64,000 nucleotides of DNA, taken from the NCBI GenBank assembly GCA_015680685.1, contig MNCI01008651.1:576047-640046 (forward strand), given 5' to 3'. Both the position numbers and the translations under genes were made by a program. The stretch is from Gnetum montanum (lineage: Eukaryota > Streptophyta > Gnetopsida > Gnetales > Gnetaceae). Below the pieces are notes generated by a model. The model was not told where the DNA came from. It saw only the letters and a program-made list of their open reading frames with translations, and ran no database searches. This document shows positions 39,001 through 44,415 of this stretch, in pieces. Position 1 is the first letter of the stretch. Each line of letters starts with the position of its first letter.

Positions 39001-42000
39001 TTCTGAATTTGGCTTTACACATCGAATATAGTGAGGTTCTGTCGAACTTAAACTTTCCATCAAAGCTTGAAGTTGTTGCTGTGTACAAACATAAGAATAA
39101 TTAACATAATCAAACAGGGAATCAGAAGCAAGTAAAGATAGGAGGTTCAACTTCAATGCAATACTTTCACAATCACAGCTCATGAAACTGGTAGAAAAAT
39201 AAATTTTTTATTTGCTTTGTAATTTTACTTTAGAGGTTTATGATTGTAATCAGAAAGAATCCATGGAAATAGTTAGCAACTTAAATCTGCCAAAAGATCT
39301 GCCGGCTGTCATAAGGCAATTATATGATAAAGTCATAATAGAACTTCAGAGAAGAAACAGTACAGAAACTTTTAAATTAAACAAAAAACTAGAAAAAAGC
39401 AAGGCTACCGGTTGTCAGTAACGCTCTTTGGAATTGTTGTAGACGATCGGTTATATATGAATCCTCTATTATTTAAAAATTATATGGCCTTATACTCTAA
39501 GTTAAATAAAGGGTTACAGGTTAGGGTACAGAAATTAAATAAATCATGAAATTCATCAGAAATAAAGATCAATGAAAATGCAAAAAAAAAAAAAGGGGGG
39601 GAAAAATCATGACATGTGGAACATGTAGTGAAGAATGAGTTTAAAATACAAAACACAAATATGCAGACAACGCAGCCCTTACAATTATATGAGCTTGGAA
39701 TGCAGCAAGGACCATGCACGGAATAAATATGAGCCCAAATAGGTGGTTCAACTAGCAAACTGGGCCTTCATTCATGTGCACTTAATTTAACAGTTTTACA
39801 AATATTTAAGCCTGGAATGCACCAATTACCTTATGCGGAATTAATTTGAGCCCAAATAGATGGTCAAATTACCAAACCAGGTCTTCATATCTGTGTACTT
39901 AAAATTGATAGTAGGGGTGAAATCATCATTATAGACCTAATTTTGAAATTATAAATTAATAGGAACACAACCCTGAGCTTCCATGACTGAAGCTCTGGAA
40001 TCGTGCATGCTCATCCAAGTAGAAAATAAATCATAAATGGAGAAGAAATGCAGTAGACAAAAGGATGACTAGCTTAATCACTTGCAGATCTTGAAAGTCT
40101 CACAAATCTCAAAGCATTTTTAAAGGAAAATTGAGAAGGAACACACATAGGTTCTTGCAGAGAATATCTAGGACAATTTTATAGCCTTCCATCATAAACA
40201 GCAAGAGCAAATTCAGGAAATCTGAAACAATTTGCATCCTATCAAATCCAAGTGGTTTAGGCTCTAAGATTGGAAAACAGATATCAAGCAGAAGCAAAGT
40301 TGAAAAAGCTGTAATATTCCAATCACAATAATCATGCCTCAAATTTCTCTCTCGTGATTTGGGCTAGGCAACAAGATGTGTTATTACACTTATGTTGGAA
40401 ACAGATATTGTCTCCATGGCATATGTTTTTAGTTTGATGGATTAAAGTTGGTGTCTTAGTTTAAGCATTATTTTATTTTCTAAAAGTAATGTTACGATAA
40501 GTGAATTGGCCCACATTGCTGGAGTCAAAGGATCTGCCCACCCAAAAATCTATATAAACCCCCTTGAATCAGTTGTAAAAGACTGACAAAAGCATTTTCA
40601 GATTATGAACATTTTGAAATAAAAACCATCTTTTATTTTCTCATGATTTCTCCATCGACCAGAATGATTTCTCTTATTTTCTTAGCATCATTTCTTATGA
40701 ATTATATGCATCAATGCTCTGATTTCTTATTTTAAATCTAAGAGAAATAGAATCAGAAATTTCAGATTTAAGAAAATAAATGCGAGAATGAGCATTTGTG
40801 GTTGATATGTTGAAATCCCTCTAGTTCCAAGTAACTTAGATGTTTCTTGTTAAATTTTCATGTTAGATCTAATTCTTAGATAGCAGACCTCTTTTTCTTG
40901 AATGAATTTTGTTTATATTTGCAAGTATATTTGAAGATTTCATGATGTTTTTACCTCATCCTTGAGGTTTTTCAAGTTTCTTCTAAAAAGTCATCATATC
41001 CATGTTAAAAGTTGTTTGCATGTTGCAATTTCATGTTAATTCATGATTTGGGTATCGGAAGTCAAATAAACAAGTGCATTGGCACATCTGACGTTTGAAA
41101 TCAAGATCAAGGTTACTTTATGTTCGTTGTACAAATTAGCAGATAGTTGGATATCACCAACTAGCAATAGCTGATGAAGCATTCTTCATTTGAGAAAACA
41201 GAGAAATCATGTATCATTGGGCATCACTACCCAGCAATCTCCAGTGACGTAATTAGCAAAAGTCTTACGCTTTCAAAACACCCAAAATGCACAGTTTCAC
41301 TAGGCATTGCCTACTAGAAACATCAATTGCTACCTAACAATCACTAGTGATACATTCAAGTGCCAAATAAAAAACATTCATCACTTTTTTTTTTATGTTA
41401 CTCCTTTCAATTTTTACAATAAATGCTATTGGAATTTTAGCATTTTCAGATTCTTGAAAACAATTAACAACTAACAAAATACCTTAAACCTCGTTGCCAC
41501 AGAAACAAATTTGTAGGACGACTTTGATGAATCCTCAGACAAGGGAGGGAAAAGAGCAGAAACAAAGCTACACTTTGAGGATGACAATAATGAATGATGC
41601 TCAACAATGATATAGTCACGATTTTTATCCAAAAAATGGTCTGTTTGATAAGTTACCTGCAGAATCACAGAACTGGTTCAAATGATCAGATGTATTTTCC
41701 AAAATCCATTAAATTTACCCTTAGTTATTGGAATTTGTTCATTGACAAAATAAGAAACCAGAAATCTAAAAACAAAGCAGCCTGACCTCCCCAGCATAAT
41801 GAGATATTGTGAAATCAGTAAGTGCAAGCCTTGGCTTTCTGAATCTTGCATGATCTTTAAATTTCTCAAAAAGTTTTGTTGCAAATGTATCATGAGTGGA
41901 TCTGGGAAACATGCTGCCCCAATCAAATGAATTAAAAGAAAAATAGCAAACATATAAGCATAATATTTGTTATAAACAATATTAAATAAAACTATCCATA

Positions 42001-44415
42001 CTCCATATTCCAAAATCAAAGATGGTTGTCAACTGATGAAAGAAACTATTTAGACAACAGGCATACGTTTTCTGAAAATGTACCATCAAAACAGACAAGA
42101 AAATATAGAGTATAATAGAATAATGAAAACAGAAAAATATAAATACATTATATTATATAATATGAAAAATAAACTCCTTTTGCATTTTTCTGTTATGGTA
42201 AAAACCCCATTGCCTACACAGCAACAAGCATAGTTTATAAACAGGAACCATGCGCCTGAGTTTTGCGGACAGAAAATTTGTATAAAGGTTATAATATCTG
42301 TTTGCAAGAAGGTATAATAAGGTTATTGCAGAATCAAAGACATAACACCAACAAGAAATACCCAAATCAACATGTAAAAATATATAGAAAAACATTCAAA
42401 ACATTTCCAATCATGGAAGTAAAATCAGCAAAATCAAAAAAAATTCTTGAATTATGAGAAATTTTTCCTTTTTATACATATGCAAAAAATATCATTTTCC
42501 TGCTAACTCCATTCCAAATATCTTAGCAGAAAGGAATACTCGAAACTGACCCAATTAAATACACATGAATAAACCAATATGTAACTAAAAAGCTCCCGTA
42601 CACAATAATCAATGCAACTTCGTGTTGGTTGACAGGCTCTAACCTAGTAAAAGGTTATTAAACAAAGATCGAAAATGTGGCAAAAAACCTAACAGCTAAA
42701 AGTCATGAAAGTACTAAAAAAGGGAAAATCAAAATCAATGTCAACTATAAACACTGTTGAAGAAAAATGCAGAGCTACAAAACCAGGCTTCAAATCTATT
42801 TGCAGATTCCCAAATGTGATGCCAAACTCAATGCAGCACAATTAGCTACAAGACTAACTGAAGATAAAATAACAATAAATGTTGTGGAACTACAACTATA
42901 CGTAATAGACCTTAGAGAGAACAACCCATTGACAGTATTCTAAACAGTGTTATACCTCAGCATAACCCATTGTCTGTAACCTGTAGAATGCAGGTCACAA
43001 TTCTTAACCAACAAGCTACACCAATCAACAAATACGAAAGATCATCATCATAAAGTACTATGAGAGAGTATGCAGAAACAAGAGAGGGTACAGGTTGTAA
43101 AAAGCCTGAACAAACCAATTGGCTATGAACACCCGTCATTCCAGCAACATGTTAACTTCACTTCAAATTCTGAACAGTGTTCCAGTATTTAGCAAGTTTC
43201 TGAAAGGCTTATGTCGTTAATTTATAGAATTATAATCCTACATACATTCTTAAACAAGGTTTTTTTTATAATTTCCAATTCACACTCCACTTCCACTTCC
43301 ACTTTTCATGCATACAATACCCTTAATTCCAAGACGCCTTTAAGCACATATTCTCACACATGAAAACAATACCAAAAATTCTCTAATATCCAATCAAAGG
43401 GCATCAAAAAGTTAAAGACCGTAAACTAAACAAAGAAATCTTGCTGAGAGAGATGTCAAAGTTACCATGTGTCATCTAAAATAGATATGATTCCGGTAGG
43501 TTTCTGCACATATTTGAAAAAACAAACATCCATGAGAACAAATATCAGCCAGATATGCACATACATAGTTTCAAATATCAATGACTAGTACAGAAAATGC
43601 AAATCATTCACTCTGTATGAATATCTAAATTTACCATATTACAAATGATTCAAGCTGTCCAAGAATATATTTATATTTCAATATTACATGGTATAATAAG
43701 ATAAAACATTAACTATATTTAAAAGAAAAAATGACTCAAATCACCTTTCATTATGACCTCTCACACAGTACAACATATTTTTCTTTAAAAAAAAACATTT
43801 TCACTTGAGATTATTCATTTACCACAAACTTAAGGTATCATATAAATAATGAAACAAACTCATTTATTCAGACACATTTCGGTTACTAACTTGAACAGGA
43901 TGCCCATACCTATCACACTCTAAGAAGAAAAAAGTAAGTTTAATGACATTCTTTTACTAAAATATATGGTCACTGTCAGCTAAACTAGAGACAATAACCA
44001 AACTTAACGCGATTTTTTAAGCCTTCAACAAGCCATTGATATCATAAAGAAAATATAAGAATATGAAAAACTACCAGTCCCATAGATTTTAAAACTGCCG
44101 ATTATTGGCCAATGATTTATAAAGATTATTTAATTTGAAAATTACAAAAGCTTTGGTTTGATGCTGCACATACCTTCTCAATCAAATCCAGTACGTCTTG
44201 GTTATCTATAAATTCTATGTAGCTCCAATCAATTTCCTCTTTATTATACTCCTCTTGCTCCATTTTGAAAACATGCTGAAACATAATTTACCCATATGAT
44301 TATTTTTATATTTATTAGCATCTGCAGAGAAATTCCATACAATGGAGGTCCGCATACCTGGTTAAAATGCTGTTGGAGCTTCTCATTAGCAAAGTTGATA
44401 CAAAACTGTTCAAAA
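7533..44415 (-). CDS. Class XI myosin heavy chain, 3' part (28 exons, 5' end outside window)
   Basis: Plant organelle-transport motor: an actin-activated ATPase with light-chain-binding IQ motifs, a dimerising coiled coil and a cargo-binding tail. The coding sequence is join(7533-7650, 7838-7920, 8015-8095, 8208-8264, 11243-11299, 11384-11483, 11579-11649, 15192-15335, 15591-15788, 20127-20279, 22628-22798, 22901-22993, 23105-23161, 23707-23821, 23952-24091, 24278-24502, 24605-24703, 32271-32390, 34250-34455, 37681-37858, 38278-38338, 38666-38775, 38947-39078, 41483-41656, 41787-41913, 43466-43503, 44174-44275, 44358-44415) on the minus strand. The total is 3,268 nt; after the one leading base of a split codon this is exactly 1,089 codons including TGA. 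All introns are GT-AG and no exon has an internal stop, so the gene looks functional. Class XI proteins are about 1,500 residues, so roughly 450 N-terminal residues (P-loop, switch I, switch II) are missing upstream. Residues in the exon entries are numbered from the first complete codon of exon 1. The XI subgroup is not resolved. Confidence 0.93.
7838..7920 (-). CDS. Myosin XI exon 27 (dilute domain)
   Basis: Residues 1023-1049 begin [15 protein letters not shown] and end TFLLDDDS. The last two bases give a serine codon with exon 28. Confidence 0.95.
8015..8095 (-). CDS. Myosin XI exon 26 (dilute domain)
   Basis: Residues 996-1022 read [20 protein letters not shown] and then TASLSSE, a hallmark block of the tail. 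Confidence 0.96.
8208..8264 (-). CDS. Myosin XI exon 25 (dilute domain)
   Basis: Residues 977-995 read [19 protein letters not shown]. It joins exon 24 as GFL-VIHQK, as in family members. The intervening 3-kb intron holds a LINE insertion. Confidence 0.95.
9715..10221 (+). mobile_element. 5'-truncated GC-rich LINE copy with perfect 14-bp TSD
   Basis: CTACAAAATACTAA stands at 9701-9714 and again at 10222-10235, directly after an A tail, so the boundaries are precise. Read from 9722, it keeps the end of the family's 3' coding segment (GNAK..., [19 protein letters not shown]). A CT-rich 3' UTR follows, with a terminal block containing CTTGTACATAT and A(8). It lies in the intron between myosin exons 25 and 24, in the orientation opposite to the gene. 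Confidence 0.88.
11243..11299 (-). CDS. Myosin XI exon 24 (dilute domain)
   Basis: Residues 958-976 read [19 protein letters not shown], a typical short exon of the globular tail. Confidence 0.95.
11384..11483 (-). CDS. Myosin XI exon 23 (dilute domain)
   Basis: Residues 924-957 contain [20 protein letters not shown], one of the most conserved parts of class V/XI tails. The start at 11483 gives the expected FNSLMLRRE join. Confidence 0.96.
11579..11649 (-). CDS. Myosin XI exon 22 (dilute domain)
   Basis: Residues 901-923 read [20 protein letters not shown] and then LFN. The last two bases join exon 23 to make serine. Confidence 0.95.
11753..11932. repeat. Near-perfect 90-bp tandem duplication
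   Basis: Units at 11753-11842 and 11843-11932 differ at two positions only (GCCATCGACTCA against GCCATTGACTCG). It lies in the intron upstream of exon 22. Confidence 0.95.
12055..14765 (-). mobile_element. GC-rich LINE, 3' half with downstream coding segment
   Basis: Reading downward from 14765: the end of an L1-type reverse transcriptase ([17 protein letters not shown], then [19 protein letters not shown]), a zf-RVT-like region near 14180-13900 ([19 protein letters not shown]), then a distinct domain (13543-13000), a charged coiled-coil stretch (near 12900-12600), and a C-terminal module with EFQQAALF and [12 protein letters not shown] (near 12390-12290). Stops and frameshifts interrupt all of it. 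No A tail is visible at 12055, so the 3' end is lost. The first part closely resembles the LINE at 61,950-62,150. Confidence 0.82.
13000..13543 (-). pseudogene. Unnamed domain downstream of the LINE reverse transcriptase
   Basis: Reads [19 protein letters not shown], then [32 protein letters not shown] and, after a frame break near 13250, [20 protein letters not shown]. The copy at 31,480-31,150 aligns along its length ([40 protein letters not shown]). The general look recalls domains annotated as putative plant transposon proteins, but I cannot assign a family from sequence alone. Confidence 0.6.
15192..15335 (-). CDS. Myosin XI exon 21 (globular tail)
   Basis: Residues 853-900 begin [16 protein letters not shown] and end [19 protein letters not shown], as in the family. 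Confidence 0.94.
15591..15788 (-). CDS. Myosin XI exon 20 (globular tail)
   Basis: Residues 787-852 have a divergent start ([13 protein letters not shown]), then [13 protein letters not shown] and [19 protein letters not shown], ending LCIQ. It follows a 4.3-kb intron. Confidence 0.95.
16190..16440 (-). mobile_element. tRNA-derived SINE, copy 1
   Basis: On the minus strand it has a tRNA-like head with a B-box-like GGTTCAAGC, then GAAAGATGTTAGGCTTTTGCTCATC, a body and a GATGATGATC-type tail whose complement is the CATCATCATT at 16191-16200. Related copies lie at 22165, 34945 and 45465. Confidence 0.7.
16361..16428. repeat. 34-bp tandem duplication in the SINE head
   Basis: TATCACTCCAAGTGATAGAC followed by CCTTCATGGTGCCT occurs at 16361 and again at 16395 without change. 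It lies at the 5' end of the minus-strand SINE. Confidence 0.85.
17440..18730. repeat. Four-unit tandem array, about 280-350 bp per unit
   Basis: The same ordered words recur four times: GATTACCATACTCACGAGC (starts near 17542, 17819, 18165 and 18498), CATCAACATCTATTATCCA, TTCAATAAGTTAATCTATTG, and CCAATGAATAGCTTGCTTAT. Unit spacing is 277, 346 and 333 bp, because some units lack an internal block (GGCAGTATATGACAATATA). It lies in the intron between exons 20 and 19. Confidence 0.9.
19343..19765 (+). mobile_element. 5'-truncated GC-rich LINE copy with 11-bp TSD
   Basis: AATACAGCTCA at 19332-19342 and 19766-19776 bounds it. The first codons read [17 protein letters not shown], the very end of the family's 3' coding segment. 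A GC-rich UTR follows, with the terminal block CTTGTACATATTC and an A(9) tail. Confidence 0.85.
19826..20075 (-). mobile_element. 3' end of an RTE-type LINE (or SINE sharing its tail)
   Basis: The minus strand reads GAGTTGGGATAAGGCTTGGATGATAATGATG, the stereotyped plant RTE-LINE/Au-SINE 3' end. Just upstream, weak coding includes [15 protein letters not shown], resembling the RTE reverse-transcriptase C terminus (EWR.RIHVADP). Frames are broken. Confidence 0.65.
20127..20279 (-). CDS. Myosin XI exon 19 (globular tail)
   Basis: Residues 736-786 include [20 protein letters not shown] and end FIGIMAQ. YWLSN..TL..LLQRNLK is a strong match to the dilute domain. Confidence 0.95.
21170..22155 (+). 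repeat. Degraded fragment of the long gypsy LTR family
   Basis: Shares ordered blocks with 28,870-29,110 and 55,530-55,750 (CTAGGATGTTAA, then an AAATAGATCTGA-like block). It also shares with 31,560-31,640 the block CATCATATTGGCATTCTCTT. A SINE (21718-21930) interrupts it. Confidence 0.55.
21718..21930 (+). mobile_element. tRNA-headed SINE with GATGATGAT tail
   Basis: An A-box-like CACTTGGTTAGAGCATGTGG and a B-box-like AGTACGATCCC lie 30-40 bp apart, followed by a short body and a TGTGATGATGATGAT tail. This head differs from that of the four-copy SINE family. Confidence 0.6.
22165..22345 (+). mobile_element. tRNA-derived SINE, copy 2
   Basis: Starts GGGTCGTCATTTGGAATGATGG and contains the family block GCTTTTTTGCTCATTTACTAAC. 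A 20-bp direct repeat (GACCTTGCTTGGTATGATGA, near 22290 and 22310) lies near the end. Confidence 0.6.
22628..22798 (-). CDS. Myosin XI exon 18 (globular tail start)
   Basis: Residues 679-735 contain [20 protein letters not shown], the diagnostic start of the class XI globular tail, which binds cargo adaptors in the family. Confidence 0.96.
22901..22993 (-). CDS. Myosin XI exon 17 (linker)
   Basis: Residues 648-678 read [20 protein letters not shown] and end SFIERQQ, leading directly into [10 protein letters not shown] of exon 18, which is the usual family order. Confidence 0.9.
23105..23161 (-). CDS. Myosin XI exon 16 (linker)
   Basis: Residues 629-647 read [19 protein letters not shown], a short exon in the variable linker between rod and globular tail. 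It is supported mainly by clean splice sites and preserved phase. Confidence 0.82.
23707..23821 (-). CDS. Myosin XI exon 15 (end of coiled coil)
   Basis: Residues 590-628 begin [20 protein letters not shown] and end in NTTPIPIK. The block SENxVMRQQALxxSP is a family signature at the rod-tail junction. Confidence 0.94.
23952..24091 (-). CDS. Myosin XI exon 14 (coiled coil)
   Basis: Residues 544-589 begin [18 protein letters not shown] and continue as coiled coil to ADADASLR. The last two bases form an arginine codon with exon 15. Confidence 0.93.
24278..24502 (-). CDS. Myosin XI exon 13 (coiled coil)
   Basis: Residues 469-543 are highly charged with heptad spacing (for example [18 protein letters not shown]), in line with the dimerising rod. 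The exon is 225 nt, phase 0 at both ends. Confidence 0.94.
24605..24703 (-). CDS. Myosin XI exon 12 (start of coiled coil)
   Basis: Residues 436-468 begin [18 protein letters not shown] and end QIERRKQ, the conserved entry to the coiled coil after IQ6. Confidence 0.95.
25983..27848 (+). mobile_element. 5'-truncated GC-rich LINE copy with downstream coding segment
   Basis: Starts inside the zf-RVT region ([20 protein letters not shown], 26008 on), then continues through a broken linker. A charged stretch follows, then the C-terminal module near 27310-27600 ([37 protein letters not shown]) and a 3' UTR with TTATACATATTTTG and A(10). AAAAACTAG at 25974-25982 and 27849-27857 is a likely short TSD. 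Several stops are present. Confidence 0.82.
29641..30194 (-). mobile_element. GC-rich LINE copy A, 5'-truncated
   Basis: A T(17) run at 29641 on the plus strand is the complement of the A tail, and the 3' terminal block follows. On the minus strand, reading down from 30175: a coiled-coil end ([15 protein letters not shown]), [10 protein letters not shown] and the C-terminal module ([19 protein letters not shown]). The 5' end is a run of 20 C/G at 30175-30194, abutting copy B. Confidence 0.82.
30195..31480 (-). mobile_element. GC-rich LINE copy B, downstream coding segment only
   Basis: Reading downward: the unnamed domain (31480-31150, [12 protein letters not shown]...), a Gly/Pro-rich linker over a 20-bp C/G run (31135-31154), a strongly charged coiled coil (30985-30605, Arg/Glu/Gln-rich), [10 protein letters not shown], and the C-terminal module with IQQAASF and [12 protein letters not shown] (near 30420-30320). 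The 3' UTR is cut off at the poly-C run, with no A tail. It lies in the same orientation as copy A. Confidence 0.8.
30605..30985 (-). pseudogene. Charged coiled-coil segment of LINE copy B
   Basis: An open stretch of about 126 codons, rich in Glu, Arg, Gln and Ala with heptad-like spacing ([36 protein letters not shown]). It continues in frame toward the C-terminal module after a stop. It could be mistaken for a host gene, but its equivalents in the copies at 12.6, 27.2 and 30.1 kb show it belongs to the element. Confidence 0.65.
32271..32390 (-). CDS. Myosin XI exon 11 (IQ5 and IQ6)
   Basis: Residues 396-435 run from [13 protein letters not shown] through [16 protein letters not shown] to RNLRM, completing IQ5 and giving IQ6. 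The acceptor is TTTTAG and the donor GTATTC, with phase 0 at both ends. It is easy to miss because another frame over the same bases is open longer. It sits between transposable elements, 7.6 kb upstream of the next exon. Confidence 0.93.
32994..33530 (+). mobile_element. GC-rich LINE 3'-end insertion with 13-bp TSD, containing the gap
   Basis: AACAATAGCCATC stands at 32981-32993 and 33531-33543. Inside are a C run, 348 N, and the family's 3' UTR end (GATGGCCCACCACTTGTAAT, then ATAATCCCGACTACTTTCTC and A(6)). How much of the element lies in the gap is unknown. Confidence 0.8.
33037..33384. other. Assembly gap (348 N)
   Basis: A run of N follows directly after a 44-base C run (32993-33036). 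One further N stands at 33922 next to a 23-base G run (33899-33921). No myosin exon is lost in it, since exons 10 and 11 join in phase on either side. Confidence 0.98.
33662..34020 (-). mobile_element. GC-rich LINE 3' end, 5'-truncated
   Basis: The minus strand reads [13 protein letters not shown] (near 34000-33960), then a C tract (complement of 33899-33921), TTCCTGATGGCCCACC-like UTR, ATAATCCCGACTACTTTCTC and an A-rich tail. It is inverted relative to the copy at 32,994-33,530, only about 130 bp away. Confidence 0.78.
34250..34455 (-). CDS. Myosin XI exon 10 (IQ2 end to IQ5 start)
   Basis: Residues 327-395 contain the end of IQ2 (SIARDMF), IQ3 ([15 protein letters not shown]), IQ4 ([15 protein letters not shown]) and the beginning of IQ5 (AVKVQ). 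These bind calmodulin-type light chains in the family. Confidence 0.95.
34847..34942. repeat. 31-bp direct repeat, period 65
   Basis: ATGTATCTAGTAGACAGTTA followed by ATTTGGCACTA recurs with two changes at 34912-34942, immediately upstream of a SINE. Confidence 0.75.
34945..35060 (-). mobile_element. tRNA-derived SINE, copy 3
   Basis: The minus strand starts GGGGACCATCATTTGGTGTG and carries the family block GTTGAAAAGAGGTTAGGCTT followed by TCACTCATCC. The B-box has decayed. Confidence 0.6.
36330..36480 (+). mobile_element. tRNA-headed SINE-like element
   Basis: An A-box-like TTGTAGCTCAATAGTAATTC and a B-box-like GTGAATCCAAG are spaced as in a tRNA, but without a foldable acceptor stem. I read it as a SINE head, not a functional tRNA. 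Confidence 0.5.
36664..37546 (+). mobile_element. Non-LTR insertion with perfect 13-bp TSD
   Basis: CTAATTGAAAACC at 36651-36663 and 37547-37559 frames a GC-rich segment that ends AGCTCAAATTTCTTCC plus A(7). The end resembles the GC-rich LINE tail at 19.75 kb (AGCTCAACTTTTTCCC). Coding traces include [18 protein letters not shown] and LTQLTAETK, suggesting a coiled coil. The C-terminal module seen in the other copies was not found, so it may be another family. Confidence 0.75.
37681..37858 (-). CDS. Myosin XI exon 9 (end of motor, IQ1 and start of IQ2)
   Basis: Residues 268-326 begin [20 protein letters not shown], the end of the motor, followed by IQ1 ([14 protein letters not shown]) and the start of IQ2 (IIQAFCRG). 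It ends with one base of a glycine codon. Confidence 0.95.
38278..38338 (-). CDS. Myosin XI exon 8 (converter)
   Basis: Its first base completes a glutamine codon, and residues 248-267 read [20 protein letters not shown]. This is the least conserved part of the converter, but the position and both phases fit. Confidence 0.9.
38666..38775 (-). CDS. Myosin XI exon 7 (SH1 helix and converter start)
   Basis: Residues 211-246 read [16 protein letters not shown] and then [13 protein letters not shown], the reactive-thiol helix and the start of the converter. The donor is GTACGT after GGACA. Using the later GT would bring a stop into frame in exon 8. Confidence 0.94.
38947..39078 (-). CDS. Myosin XI exon 6 (actin-binding segment)
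   Basis: Residues 167-210 begin [10 protein letters not shown] and contain [13 protein letters not shown], the strongly conserved segment at the actin interface. They end NVLHQLRCG, at the start of the SH2/SH1 region. Confidence 0.95.
39691..39905. repeat. Diverged tandem duplication, period about 117 bp
   Basis: GAGCTTGGAATGCAGC... (39691) and AAGCCTGGAATGCACC... (39808) both continue through GAGCCCAAATAG, then CAAACTGGGCCTTCAT or CAAACCAGGTCTTCAT. It lies in the intron between exons 6 and 5. Confidence 0.75.
41483..41656 (-). CDS. Myosin XI exon 5 (motor, up to loop 2)
   Basis: Residues 109-166 include [20 protein letters not shown] and end VATRFK. The stretch between LFPP and the end is serine- and lysine-rich, as expected for the variable loop 2 that faces actin. 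Confidence 0.93.
41787..41913 (-). CDS. Myosin XI exon 4 (motor, lower 50K)
   Basis: Residues 66-108 begin [16 protein letters not shown] and end FTISHYAGE, both hallmark class XI blocks. The donor GTCAGG is slightly unusual but keeps the GT. Confidence 0.94.
43466..43503 (-). CDS. Myosin XI exon 3 (motor, 38-nt micro-exon)
   Basis: Residues 54-65 read [12 protein letters not shown], followed by the first two bases of a cysteine codon completed by exon 4. Family counterparts read KPGGIIALLDEAC. Confidence 0.93.
44174..44275 (-). CDS. Myosin XI exon 2 (motor, relay region)
   Basis: Residues 20-53 begin [10 protein letters not shown] and include [20 protein letters not shown], the relay-helix and relay-loop sequence typical of class V/XI myosins. 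Phase 0 at both ends. Confidence 0.94.
44358..44415 (-). CDS. Myosin XI exon 1 of window (motor, after switch II)
   Basis: Residues 1-19 carry [19 protein letters not shown], the near-invariant helix after the switch II loop. The acceptor is TTGACAG and the first base completes a split serine codon. The preceding exon was not found in the 19.6 kb upstream within the window. Confidence 0.93.
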
